This document shows positions 55,571-64,000 of a DNA stretch of 64,000 nucleotides, one piece after another. This stretch comes from Trueperella bonasi (GTDB taxonomy: Bacteria; Actinomycetota; Actinomycetes; Actinomycetales; Actinomycetaceae): NCBI RefSeq assembly GCF_030811535.1, contig NZ_JAUSQX010000001.1, positions 1,839,165-1,903,164 of the forward strand. The letters are read 5' to 3'. The position numbers and the translations under genes are program-made. Under the pieces are notes generated by a model that saw nothing but the letters and a program-made list of their open reading frames with translations, was not told the origin of the DNA and ran no database searches. Each line of letters begins with the position of its first letter. Position 1 is the first letter of the stretch.

Positions 55571-57469
55571 GTGTCGCTGCCTTATCAGGACGAGGACGAT
55601 GGCCCAAGACCACTTCGGCGTTTACTTGTTCTTGCCATTCTCTTGCTGGCGCTTGTCGGCTCGCTGATTGCCGGATCTGTGACGACAGGAAATTCGCGTT
55701 TCACGCCTGATTTAGCGTTGGATTTAGAGGGTGGAACGCAAATTATTTTGACGCCGGTCACCACCGACGGTTCAGATGTAACCAGCCAAGACATCCGTGA
55801 AGCAATTAATATTATTCGTCAACGTGTGGATGCCACCGGCGTCGCAGAAGCGGAGATCACAGCCCAAGGCGGATCGAATATCATCGTGGCCCTACCCGGC
55901 CAGCCGAGCCAGGAAACACTCGATTTGGTGCGCACCTCGGCCGTCTTGCGGATGCGGCCCTCGTTGACGGCGCTCGGTCCGGCGCCGCTTGATGCCGCTG
56001 CCGTTGTGAACGCGCTTGGTGCTGACGGCGAAAATCTTGACCCGGCCACGATGACAGCCGAAGAAGTTGACGCGGCAATCCGCAAGCTTGCCGATGTTGA
56101 TGGTGATGGCCAGCTGGCAACCGAGCCCGTTCAAGAGCCAGCACATGCCTCTGATCAGGCGTGGATAACCGAACAGCTACTCTACGAGGCGTACACACTC
56201 GATTGCAGGGTTCCGGATTCTCGATCGGCCGCCGAAACAGACAACCCGAACACGGCTATCGTTGCCTGCGATCCAGAAAACAAGTCAAAACACCTTCTTG
56301 GCCCTGCCGAGCTGGACGGCACCAATCTGAATACGGCATCTTCTTCTCCCGCAGTGAATTCTCAGGGTGTACCCACCGGTGGATGGGCTGTTAACATGTC
56401 CTTCGATGACGAGGGTGGGAAGATTTTCGCTGACGTGACAAGCAGGCTTGCCGGTTTACAGTATCCACAAAATGCGTTTGCAGCGGTGCTAGATGGAAGA
56501 GTCATCTCATTCGCGACCGTCCAATTCCCAATCACTGGCGGCGAAGCTCAAATTACAGGTAACTTTGACGCGGATGAAGCCTCCTCACTTGCAAATCAGC
56601 TCAAATTTGGTTCTTTGCCGCTACAATTTGAGGTCCAATCCGAAGAACAGATCTCGGCAACCTTGGGTTCGGAACAACTGACTTCGGGGCTGATTGCTGG
56701 TCTTGGTGGCCTAGTGTTAATAATCGCCTACCTGATCTGGCAATACCACGGTCTTGGGCTTATCGCGGTGGGTTCCATTCTGCTGTCAACCGGCACGTCT
56801 TATCTCATCATCTCGCTCTTATCGTGGACTATGGGGTATCGCCTATCTATGGCAGGCGTGCTCGGAATTATCATCTCAATTGGGGTGACGGCCGATTCAT
56901 TCATCGTCTACTTCGAACGTATCCGAGATGAGATCCGGGACGGCCGATCGATTCCATCTGCTGTTCAATACGGCTGGCACCGAGCTAAACGTACGATTAT
57001 TATTTCGGACTTCGTTAACCTTGTGGCGGCAGTCGTACTCTACTTCCTGACTGTGGGATCAGTGCGTGGTTTCGCCTTCACGCTCGGAGTCACCACCTTG
57101 CTCGATCTGTTCATTGTCACAATGTTTACCTATCCGCTTATGACGCTTCTTTCCAAGACTGCCTTCTTTGGGCAGGGCAAACGTGGCTCTGGAATGGACC
57201 GAATCAAACTTGAAGCCACACCGCGTTACCGCGGCCGAAGCATTCCAAGTCGCACCAAGCCTCAAGCGACGAAGGCCAAAGCGATGGTCACCTCCGAAGG
57301 GGTTGAGATTCACGACTACGAGTTGCCGGATTCGCGGTTTACTGACGCTGGTGCGCCGGGATTCCACCGTTCGAATCTTGAACCGGGCGAATCACTGGCG
57401 AAGAAGCGTGCGCGCGAACGACGAAAAGCTCGCGACGCTGAGCGTTTAGTGCAGGGGGAGGAGGCGTAA
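55571..57469 (+). CDS. secD: Protein translocase subunit SecD
   Basis: A proton-motive-force-driven export subunit of 632 aa. It has one N-terminal helix (LLVLAILLLALVGSLIAGSV), DLEGGTQIILTP, a large extracytoplasmic P1 domain with an actinobacterial insertion (about 165-300), and five C-terminal membrane helices starting near 370. LSMAGVLGIIISIGVTADSFIVYFERIRDE is the family core. The start GTG at 55571 has AAGGACT upstream. The stop overlaps the secF start. Confidence 0.95.
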   Translation: MSLPYQDEDDGPRPLRRLLVLAILLLALVGSLIAGSVTTGNSRFTPDLALDLEGGTQIILTPVTTDGSDVTSQDIREAINIIRQRVDATGVAEAEITAQGGSNIIVALPGQPSQETLDLVRTSAVLRMRPSLTALGPAPLDAAAVVNALGADGENLDPATMTAEEVDAAIRKLADVDGDGQLATEPVQEPAHASDQAWITEQLLYEAYTLDCRVPDSRSAAETDNPNTAIVACDPENKSKHLLGPAELDGTNLNTASSSPAVNSQGVPTGGWAVNMSFDDEGGKIFADVTSRLAGLQYPQNAFAAVLDGRVISFATVQFPITGGEAQITGNFDADEASSLANQLKFGSLPLQFEVQSEEQISATLGSEQLTSGLIAGLGGLVLIIAYLIWQYHGLGLIAVGSILLSTGTSYLIISLLSWTMGYRLSMAGVLGIIISIGVTADSFIVYFERIRDEIRDGRSIPSAVQYGWHRAKRTIIISDFVNLVAAVVLYFLTVGSVRGFAFTLGVTTLLDLFIVTMFTYPLMTLLSKTAFFGQGKRGSGMDRIKLEATPRYRGRSIPSRTKPQATKAKAMVTSEGVEIHDYELPDSRFTDAGAPGFHRSNLEPGESLAKKRARERRKARDAERLVQGEEA

Positions 57470-58569
57470 TGTCTATGTATTCGATTGGTAATGACCTCTA
57501 CACCGGAAAGCGTTCGCTAGACATTGTTGGGCGGCGCAAGATTGGTTTTTCGGTGGCGATCCTACTCGTTATCGTCTCTATTGCAGCGTTTATCATTCGT
57601 GAGCCGAATCTCGGTATTGAGTTTCGGGGCGGTTCCCAGTTCACGATCTCTGGAACGCAGACGTTAGAGCATAAGCCCGCCTACGACGTCGTCGCTGAAG
57701 TTTCTAATTCTGTACCGCGCGTTTCAAACGTAGGACAGAACTCGGTCCGCGTCCAGACACAGGAATTGGACGATCAAGCTACACAGCAGGTGCGTGAAGC
57801 ATTAGCCCAGGCTTATGACGTGGAAGTCAGTGACGTGACCTCAACATTTATCGGGCCGTCGTGGGGGCAGGACATCCTTGCCCAGGCCCTGCGAGCGATG
57901 ATCATCTTTATGGTCGCAATCTCGGTGATTCTGATTGCGTACTTTAGATCTTGGACGATTGCAGTCGGTGCCATCGGAGCGCTCTTCCATGACTTCGTCG
58001 TCACTCTCGGCGTTTATTGGATCCTCGGGCTTGAAATCTCACCGGCAACCGTCATCGGCCTTCTCACGATCATGGGTTATTCGCTCTACGATACCGTCGT
58101 CGTGTTTGACAAGGTGCGCGAAAACACTACTGAGCTCACGGAACAATACGAGCTAACTTACGCCGAGGAAGCTAATCTCGCAATCAACCAGACCCTCATT
58201 CGCTCACTCAATACTTCTGTTACAGGGCTCTTGCCGGTTATTGCAGTACTCGTGATCGGCGTGTGGATCCTTGGGGCCGATACGCTCCGGGATCTATCGC
58301 TCGTCATGTTCGTCGGGATGTTGCTGTCTGCCATTTCTTCTATTTTTGTCGCAGCGCCACTCGCTGTCGCTCTCGCTGAAAGAAACCCAAATATTCGCGC
58401 GCATACGCAAGAAGTTTTGGCCCGTAGAACCAAGGATGATCCAACAGCTGAAACCGAATCGAATGAAGGTGAGCTATCCGGTACCATGGCGAGTGAACGT
58501 GTAGCAGGTGGCCACCGTGGCCAGTCATCTCAACCTAAACGGCAGAAGAAAAAGAGGAAAAAGCGATGA
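57469..58569 (+). CDS. secF: Protein translocase subunit SecF
   Basis: Partner of SecD, 366 aa with six membrane helices. Family motifs are LGIEFRGGSQFTI after the first helix and ATVIGLLTIMGYSLYDTVVVFDKVRENT in the core. The C-terminus is a long charged tail ending in RQKKKRKKR. GGAGGAGG precedes the ATG at 57469, which overlaps the secD stop. It overlaps apt by four bases. Confidence 0.95.
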   Translation: MSMYSIGNDLYTGKRSLDIVGRRKIGFSVAILLVIVSIAAFIIREPNLGIEFRGGSQFTISGTQTLEHKPAYDVVAEVSNSVPRVSNVGQNSVRVQTQELDDQATQQVREALAQAYDVEVSDVTSTFIGPSWGQDILAQALRAMIIFMVAISVILIAYFRSWTIAVGAIGALFHDFVVTLGVYWILGLEISPATVIGLLTIMGYSLYDTVVVFDKVRENTTELTEQYELTYAEEANLAINQTLIRSLNTSVTGLLPVIAVLVIGVWILGADTLRDLSLVMFVGMLLSAISSIFVAAPLAVALAERNPNIRAHTQEVLARRTKDDPTAETESNEGELSGTMASERVAGGHRGQSSQPKRQKKKRKKR

Positions 58570-59120
58570 AGGGTGATACCTTGTTTCCGCAGGACACCGT
58601 CGAACTTGTCAAATCACACGTTCGAGAAGTTAATGACTTTCCGGCGCGCGGCGTACTATTTCGCGATATTACTCCACTCATCGCCGATGGAACTGCCTTC
58701 TCATCTTTGATTGAAATTCTGGCTGATCGGTATCGAGATAAGTGCGACGCCGTTGCAGGGCTAGAATCACGTGGTTTCATCCTCGGCGCCCCGCTCGCCC
58801 ACGCACTGGGAGTTGGCATGCTGACAGTTCGCAAAGCCGGCCGTCTACCGGGCCCCGTCGTCGGTGTTAACTACGATCTGGAATACGGATCGGCGCGCAT
58901 GGAACTACAGCCCTTCACGGTGGAAGATGGCATGCGGGTTCTCGTGATTGACGATGTCCTTGCTACCGGAGGTACGGCCGGTGCGGCCTTCCATCTGATC
59001 GAGCAGGCGGGCGGTGAGCCAGCCGCGCTGTGCGTGCTCTTAGAGCTATCGGAGCTGGGCGGGCGTGAATATCTGGCTGAGCGTTACGACTACGCGGTGG
59101 AGTCTGTCATTACCTACTAG
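58566..59120 (+). CDS. apt: Adenine phosphoribosyltransferase
   Basis: Salvages adenine to AMP with PRPP. A 184-aa type I PRTase: VNDFPARGVLFRDITPL near the N-terminus, ESRGFILGAPLAHALGVG in the middle and the PRPP loop VLVIDDVLATGGTAGAA. It is coupled to secF by a 4-bp overlap, and gene order secD-secF-apt-rel is conserved in actinobacteria. Here the overlap implies translation from the sec transcript. Confidence 0.95.
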   Translation: MKGDTLFPQDTVELVKSHVREVNDFPARGVLFRDITPLIADGTAFSSLIEILADRYRDKCDAVAGLESRGFILGAPLAHALGVGMLTVRKAGRLPGPVVGVNYDLEYGSARMELQPFTVEDGMRVLVIDDVLATGGTAGAAFHLIEQAGGEPAALCVLLELSELGGREYLAERYDYAVESVITY

Positions 59121-59127
59121 GGAGGCT

Positions 59128-59161
59128 GCTGGCGTGACTCGGCGCCAGCTTAGCGTATAAT
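59128..59161 (+). promoter_or_regulatory. rel promoter: perfect -10 and overlapping hairpin
   Basis: TATAAT (59156-59161) ends six bases before the rel ATG. GTGACT (59134-59139) is a possible -35 at 16 bases. A hairpin with stems GCTGGCG (59128-59134) and CGCCAGC (59143-59149) covers this -35; it might also end apt transcripts, although no T-run follows. Confidence 0.6.
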
Positions 59162-59167
59162 CCCTTC

Positions 59168-61471
59168 ATGGATACTCATCCGGTTCGAGAACAAGAACCA
59201 CGAATTCGCTCGAGGCTTTCGTGGCTTGGACGCAGAAACGACACGCCTGCGCTCCTTGAGCCGCTCATGCGCGCAATCGGTGCCCGCAAGCTCGATAAGG
59301 AACGCATCACGCGAGCGTATTTCACCGCTGAGACGGCGCACGAGGGGCAAATGCGAAAATCGGGTGAGCCTTACATCACCCACCCTGTAGCTGTGGCAAC
59401 GATCCTCGCCGAACTTGGAATGGATGAAGACACCCTTGTTGCCGCTCTTTTACACGATACCGTGGAAGATACGAGTTACTCACTCGCTCAGCTTGAACGC
59501 GACTATGGCAAGACAGTAGCACTACTCGTCAACGGAGTGACGAAACTTGACAAGGTGGAATACGGGGAAGCTGCCCAAGCGGAAACTGTGCGCAAAATGG
59601 TCATTGCGATGGCCCAGGACATCCGGGTCCTCCTTATCAAGCTCGGAGATAGGCTCCATAACGCACGAACTTGGAAATATGTCCCTCCCGCATCGGCCCA
59701 AAAGAAGGCACGTGAAACGCTCGAAATCTATGCCCCGTTAGCTCATCGGTTGGGAATGAATTCGATTAAATGGGAGCTAGAAGACCGATCGTTCAAAGAG
59801 CTGTATCCGGCTGTTTACTCCGAAATTGAACGAATGGTGCAGGAGCGGAGTCCAGAACGCGAACGCTACATTGACCAAATGAAGGCCGAGCTTGAAAAAG
59901 AGCTATCCAAAGCGAAGATCAAGTGCACCATTTCTGGACGCCCGAAACACTATTATTCGATCTACCAGAAAATGATCTTGCGAGGCCGTGATTTCGAGGA
60001 TATTTACGACCTGATCGGTGTGCGCGTACTCGTCGGAGAAATTCAAGACTGCTATACGGCCCTCGGGATCGCTAATTCACTCTACGTGCCGGTGCAAGGG
60101 CGCATCAAGGACTATATCGCCTCACCGAAGTTCAATTTGTATCAGTCGATTCACACGACTGTACTTGGCCCAGGCTCAAAGACTGTGGAAATTCAGATCC
60201 GTACCTATGACATGCATAAGCGGGCCGAATTTGGTGTCGCGGCTCACTGGCGGTATAAAGAAAATCCGAGTTCGGCAAAAATTGATGATAGCGCGCAGGC
60301 AGACACCCAATTAGAGTGGCTTCGCCAACTTGTGGACTGGCAACGTGAAACTGCCGATCCGAAAGAATTCCTCGACTCGCTGCGCTACGAGATGTCAGGC
60401 TCACAAGTTTATGTTTTCACGCCAATGGGCGAAGTTTTGGAGCTTGCCAAAGGCGCAACACCGGTCGATTTCGCCTACGCGGTCCACACTGAGATCGGCC
60501 ATCGAACGGTCGGCGCTAAGGTCAATGACAGGCTTGTCACACTGGACCACCAGCTCGAATCGGGTGACACGGTCGAGATCATCACCACCAAGGCCGAAGA
60601 CGCGGGCCCCTCTCAAGGGTGGCAAGAATTTGTTGCAACAGCGCGAGCCCGTTCCAAGATCCGTGCCTGGTTTACTAAATCCCGCCGCGAGGAAGCTATT
60701 GAACTCGGCAAGGAAAAACTTGCGAAAGCAATCAAGCGAAAGAATGAACCGGTTCAGCGGCTCATGTCACATGAGACACTGAAGGCAGTCGCTCAGGATT
60801 TTTCCCGATCCGATGTGACCGAACTATATTCGGCAATTGGCGAGGGAACAATTTCTGCTGAAACCGTTGTGCGCCGCCTGATTTCTAGTCAAGGTGGGCG
60901 TGCCGGCGTCGAAGAAACGATGGCAGAAGCGGTTACCCCAACCCGAATTCAGCACCAACAAATCGGTGCTACGTCTTCGGCTGTCATAGTTTCGGAAATG
61001 GCGCAAACCGACGTTTTAGTTAAACTTGCAAAGTGCTGTACGCCGGTGCCACCAGACGAAATAGTCGGTTTCGTTACCCGGGGTAGGGGTATTTCAGTCC
61101 ACCGCAGCGATTGCAGAAACATGCGTTCCTTGCGGCGCGAGCCGGATCGTTTCATTGAAATTGACTGGGCTGAGGATGCCGATAGCAACGTCTTCCTTGT
61201 TCAAATACAGATCGAAGGGCTTGATCGCAAAGGTTTGCTTGCCGACATCACACGCGCACTGGCCGAGCACGATATCAATATGCTGACCGGTTCGATGAAC
61301 ACCTCCAACGAGCGGGTGGCTCGGTTAAACTTCACATTCGAAATGGCTGATCCGCGCCATCTCCAGCAGGTCTTACGCGAAATTCGCAAGATTGAGGGAG
61401 TTTATGATGCCTATAGAATTACCGGCTCGGAAAAGAATTCGGTGTGCCAAGATTCCGAGGCAACTGCCTAA
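59168..61471 (+). CDS. rel: Bifunctional (p)ppGpp synthetase/hydrolase
   Basis: The stringent-response enzyme, 767 aa. The N-terminal HD hydrolase is intact (H72, H96-D97 in LLHDTVEDT, DRLHNARTW). The synthetase domain contains SGRPKHYYSIYQKM near 258 and DLIGVRVLV. A TGS domain starts near 415 (VYVFTPMGEVLELAKGAT), a Cys-containing domain lies near 621-650 (KCCTPVPPDEIVGFVTRGRG) and an ACT domain near 676-750. The ATG at 59168 follows a perfect TATAAT by six bases, so the mRNA is probably leaderless. The 3' end overlaps the convergent unknown gene by 53 bp. Confidence 0.96.
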   Translation: MDTHPVREQEPRIRSRLSWLGRRNDTPALLEPLMRAIGARKLDKERITRAYFTAETAHEGQMRKSGEPYITHPVAVATILAELGMDEDTLVAALLHDTVEDTSYSLAQLERDYGKTVALLVNGVTKLDKVEYGEAAQAETVRKMVIAMAQDIRVLLIKLGDRLHNARTWKYVPPASAQKKARETLEIYAPLAHRLGMNSIKWELEDRSFKELYPAVYSEIERMVQERSPERERYIDQMKAELEKELSKAKIKCTISGRPKHYYSIYQKMILRGRDFEDIYDLIGVRVLVGEIQDCYTALGIANSLYVPVQGRIKDYIASPKFNLYQSIHTTVLGPGSKTVEIQIRTYDMHKRAEFGVAAHWRYKENPSSAKIDDSAQADTQLEWLRQLVDWQRETADPKEFLDSLRYEMSGSQVYVFTPMGEVLELAKGATPVDFAYAVHTEIGHRTVGAKVNDRLVTLDHQLESGDTVEIITTKAEDAGPSQGWQEFVATARARSKIRAWFTKSRREEAIELGKEKLAKAIKRKNEPVQRLMSHETLKAVAQDFSRSDVTELYSAIGEGTISAETVVRRLISSQGGRAGVEETMAEAVTPTRIQHQQIGATSSAVIVSEMAQTDVLVKLAKCCTPVPPDEIVGFVTRGRGISVHRSDCRNMRSLRREPDRFIEIDWAEDADSNVFLVQIQIEGLDRKGLLADITRALAEHDINMLTGSMNTSNERVARLNFTFEMADPRHLQQVLREIRKIEGVYDAYRITGSEKNSVCQDSEATA

Positions 61472-61928
61472 GAATTTTTCTGACGCGAACGATTCCAGCT
61501 AGCGATCGTTGGCGCGCCAGACGTTCAACAGCCGCGACATTGCTACCTGCGCGAATCAGCGCACACAGGTATTCGATCCCGTGTTCTTCGCCGTCTATGA
61601 GCAGGTCGATCGCCGTGCGCTCAATATTCGTAAGTTTCTGGCCACCACGAACTACGACGTCGTCGGCACAAACGCTGCGCGCAACTGAAATCTTGCGGGC
61701 GAGCGGCAGCGTGTGTAGTCCCGTGTGAATCCACAGCGCGGCTTCGCGATCGAGAATTTTCTCGGAATACTTGATGGCCAGCACACTGCCTCGTTCGGCG
61801 GGGGAGCGGCACAGGTCAACTCCGACGAAACCGACTGTTCCAAGCTCGACCATAAGCCCGTCTTTTACACAGCTATATCCGCCGTGCCAATCGGAAACAC
61901 TATCCGGTTCAAATACGTAAAGCCCCAT
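61419..61928 (-). CDS. Uncharacterised protein with AbiEi-like C-terminal segment
   Basis: A 169-aa protein that I cannot place firmly. The part around residues 85-140 (VARSVCADDVVVRGGQKLTNIERTAIDLL...) resembles the R-T-x-x-D-L segment of AbiEi/DUF559-type proteins, but this is weak. The N-terminus has strands with Val/Gly and two Cys. AGGAG sits two bases from the ATG at 61928, closer than usual, so a start at 61853 is possible. It overlaps the last 53 bp of rel on the other strand and may be controlled by rel read-through. Confidence 0.5.
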   Translation of the reverse strand: MGLYVFEPDSVSDWHGGYSCVKDGLMVELGTVGFVGVDLCRSPAERGSVLAIKYSEKILDREAALWIHTGLHTLPLARKISVARSVCADDVVVRGGQKLTNIERTAIDLLIDGEEHGIEYLCALIRAGSNVAAVERLARQRSLAGIVRVRKILRQLPRNLGTPNSFPSR

Positions 61929-62020
61929 GACTCCTAGGGAATCATTGAAGTCTTAGACCGCGGCATGGTTAGCCACAGCTGTGGATAGGCGTGCACTTTC
62001 TGGTCTAGGCCGCTATGGAG

Positions 62021-63523
62021 TCAGGACTCTTGGACTGCGGCAAGCCAAGCTTTGCGTGCTTCCAGAGCGGTTTCCAATTCTTTTAGTTTCTTATCGTTAC
62101 CAGCAGCCTGGGCTTGTGCGATTTCCCCTTCGAGCTCATCGATCAGCTTTTGCAGCTGCTCGGCCATTCCAGCTGAGCGCTCATCCTTTTCTGGATCAGA
62201 CTTAGCCCACTGCTGCTCTTCAGCACTACGAATTTGGTTTTCGATATCGCGCAACCGGCCTTCAGTACGCTGGATATCAGCGCGCGGAACACGACCGATC
62301 GCATCCCACTTGTCCCCAATCGCACGGATCTGTTGTTTCGCGAATTCAACATTTGTGACGGGCAGCAGTTTCTCCGCTTCAACAAGCAGCTCTAACTTCA
62401 GGTCGCGATTCTTGGTAAATTCCTCGTCAAGCTGGCTGTTATAAGCGTTACGAGCCTCGTAGAAACGATTCTGTGCGGCGGAAAACCGCTCCCACAGTGC
62501 ATCATCGTCGCGCTTGTTCGTCCTCCCGGCGCGCTTCCACTCGTTCATGAGATCACGGAATTGCCCAGAAGTAGGGCCCCAATCTGTCGAATCTTGGATC
62601 GCCTCAGCCCGAGCAATAATATCTTCTTTACGTGCCGTGACTTCTTTACGTTCGGCGTCCTTCTGCGAGAAGAATTGGCGCCTATGCCGATCGAAGGTTG
62701 TTCGTGCGGAAGAAAACCTCTTCCATAGCTGTTCTTCCACAGGCCGATCAATACGGGCCGAGTTTCGCTGCGCATGCTTCCACTGGTCAAGAAGATCAGA
62801 AAGTACCTGACGTGAATTCTTCCAGTGGGTCTTTTGCGGATCCTGTGCCGCGACTGCCTCTGCCGCCTCGACAATCGCCGTTCTTTCCGCAAGCGCGCGC
62901 TCCTTTGCGGCTTCGCGTTCGGCCTTGACTTCGGCACGCCGCTGGTCCACTGTACCTTCGAGCGCGTCCACCCGGTGGCGTAGCGCCTCAACGTCTCCAA
63001 CCACCGCTGGTTCCTTGAGCTGGTCCTGCAGTGACTTCAAAGATGCGCTGATTTCATCGGGTCCGATATGCGGGATGCGCGCTTCGAGCAGGCTCACCTG
63101 GTTTTCAAGATCGAGGTATCGGCGTACATAGAGGCCGAGGGCGTCTTTTTCGGTGCCGTCAACGGCGTATTGACCGACGATTCGTTCCGATTCTAAACCG
63201 GAAGCCCGCAGCCACACGTTACCCTCGGCGTCAACGCGACCCCATTTGGCCGCTTCCGCCGCGGCGGCGTCGTCAATATCGGGAAGTGGTGCGGCCACGC
63301 GTGCCGGAGATGGGCGCTTGGCTAGCGGGGGAGTCGGCACCGGAGTCACGGATTCTTCCACCTTCGTGGAATTTGCCGATTCCTGTGGTTGAGCGGCGCC
63401 TTTCGGCTCGTGTTGTTCCGTGCCCACCACGTTGTGAGTTTCGATATCCGCATCGGCCCTATTCGCATCGTCCACATGAGGTGGAATCTTGGGCTGGTCA
63501 GATTTGTTTGTGGGCTCGGTCAT
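62021..63523 (-). CDS. DUF349 repeat protein
   Basis: A 500-aa protein. The first 80 residues are disordered and Pro/Glu-rich. From about residue 135 it is a long helical and coiled-coil structure with repeated DUF349 units (the W-x3-R-x-L...W pattern, for example KTHWKNSRQVLSDLLDQWKHA and GPTSGQFRDLMNEWKRAGR), each ending in W-K-R-F/W-E-R-F-S. It ends in a Glu/Lys coiled coil. It is commonly found near rel in actinobacteria. GGAGAAACTC precedes the ATG at 63523. Function unknown. Confidence 0.88.
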   Translation of the reverse strand: MTEPTNKSDQPKIPPHVDDANRADADIETHNVVGTEQHEPKGAAQPQESANSTKVEESVTPVPTPPLAKRPSPARVAAPLPDIDDAAAAEAAKWGRVDAEGNVWLRASGLESERIVGQYAVDGTEKDALGLYVRRYLDLENQVSLLEARIPHIGPDEISASLKSLQDQLKEPAVVGDVEALRHRVDALEGTVDQRRAEVKAEREAAKERALAERTAIVEAAEAVAAQDPQKTHWKNSRQVLSDLLDQWKHAQRNSARIDRPVEEQLWKRFSSARTTFDRHRRQFFSQKDAERKEVTARKEDIIARAEAIQDSTDWGPTSGQFRDLMNEWKRAGRTNKRDDDALWERFSAAQNRFYEARNAYNSQLDEEFTKNRDLKLELLVEAEKLLPVTNVEFAKQQIRAIGDKWDAIGRVPRADIQRTEGRLRDIENQIRSAEEQQWAKSDPEKDERSAGMAEQLQKLIDELEGEIAQAQAAGNDKKLKELETALEARKAWLAAVQES

Positions 63524-63663
63524 GAGTTTCTCCTCAGTAGACGGGGTATGGCACCGTACACGTTGTCACGGGTATTCTACGCGCTTATGCGGTTATTTTG
63601 GTTGTTGTTCGAAATTGCCAACAGGCCAAAGTCTACGCGAGTGTTTTCAGGTAGCGTGGAGCT

Positions 63664-64000
63664 ATGATTTTCTTGCGCTACAGCGAAACTTATCTTGAAG
63701 CCAACACCTACGTTCTTGCCGACGACGAGGCGCGCCAGGCACTCGTCGTCGATACCGGCGCCGGATCTCATGACTGGATAAAACAAGCTCTGGCCGATCG
63801 GAACCTCGCTCTTGGCGCTGTCCTGCTCACCCACGGGCACGCCGACCACGTATGGGACGTTGCCGCAGTAGCGGGCGAAGCACCCGTATACCTGCCCAAG
63901 CCGGATATGTACCGGATGGAAAACCCGATCGGAATGTCACCGGCTGATCCAACTCGAGATTTGGTGCTATCACGCCTTGGCTTTCAACCGTGGACCACAC
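63664..64000 (+). CDS. MBL-fold metallo-hydrolase (C-terminus beyond window)
   Basis: The first 112 codons of a metallo-beta-lactamase-fold hydrolase. MIFLRYSETYLEANTYVLAD is the first strand pair, LVVDTGAG the second, and the zinc motif THGHADHVWD is complete. The gene runs off the right edge. Glyoxalase II-like activity is the usual assumption for such small proteins, but the substrate is unknown. The ATG at 63664 lies six bases after TAGCGT; GGAG is present but only two bases from the ATG. Confidence 0.88.
   Translation, partial: MIFLRYSETYLEANTYVLADDEARQALVVDTGAGSHDWIKQALADRNLALGAVLLTHGHADHVWDVAAVAGEAPVYLPKPDMYRMENPIGMSPADPTRDLVLSRLGFQPWTT

Overview
The window is chromosomal DNA of a moderate-G+C actinobacterium. 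Mycobacterium-like synteny, frequent GTG starts, SepH, DUF3000/DUF3159/DUF3710/DUF4193/DUF5998 family proteins, a phosphatidylinositol mannoside pathway and an actinobacterial SOS box all point that way. The compact genome, the parE/parC-type topoisomerase pair and the trehalose/glycogen cluster make an Actinomycetaceae member (Arcanobacterium/Trueperella-like) my best guess; the genus is inference. Nearly the whole window is protein coding with short gaps and many 1-13 bp overlaps.

Layout. 1-1116: N-terminal part of a secreted LysM lytic transglycosylase. 1.3-9.0 kb: polyprenyl synthase, DUF4192 protein, universal stress protein, the principal sigma factor (with an unusual N-terminus), a DnaQ-like exonuclease, a small DUF7455-type protein and topoisomerase subunit B. 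9.0-13.4 kb: two tandem double-GNAT acetyltransferases followed by the convergent topoisomerase subunit A. 13.5-22.7 kb: DUF5998, phosphodiesterase, sepH, DUF4193, DUF3710, OB-fold, DUF3159, two TrkA/Ktr-type proteins, an APC permease and a TRAM-type RNA methyltransferase. 22.7-29.5 kb: acnA, a highly structured intergenic element, dxs, RNase D and DUF3000. 29.5-36.1 kb: glgX-treY-treZ, which convert glycogen or maltodextrin to trehalose. 36.1-39.1 kb: a decaying locus. It holds a TorD-like gene, a ferredoxin gene cut by an IS3-family element (3-bp target duplication), and a secreted phosphoesterase gene fused out of frame to the ferredoxin remnant. 39.2-39.75 kb: four tRNA genes (Val-CAC on minus; Gly, Cys, Val-GAC on plus) and a terminator. 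39.8-44.8 kb: a PspC membrane protein divergent from a PspC-type histidine kinase and its NarL-type regulator, with four helically phased repeats between them, then sdaA. 44.9-61.5 kb: thrS, PI-phosphate synthase, PIM acyltransferase, pimA, a membrane protein, PrsW, NUDIX, yebC, ruvCAB, yajC, secDF, apt, rel. 61.4-64 kb: an unknown protein, a DUF349 protein and the start of an MBL-fold hydrolase.

How the genes work together. Two blocks that are conserved in actinobacteria (sigA-to-rnd, and thrS-to-rel) flank an accessory interval at about 29.5-44.8 kb that carries all the mobile, broken and signalling genes. The thrS-to-rel block makes PI mannosides, resolves Holliday junctions (the ruvAB part carries a LexA-type box), exports proteins (YajC-SecDF) and synthesises (p)ppGpp. 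Many first genes of transcription units lack a Shine-Dalgarno sequence and instead have a -10-like hexamer 6-7 nt before the start codon, which suggests widespread leaderless mRNAs.
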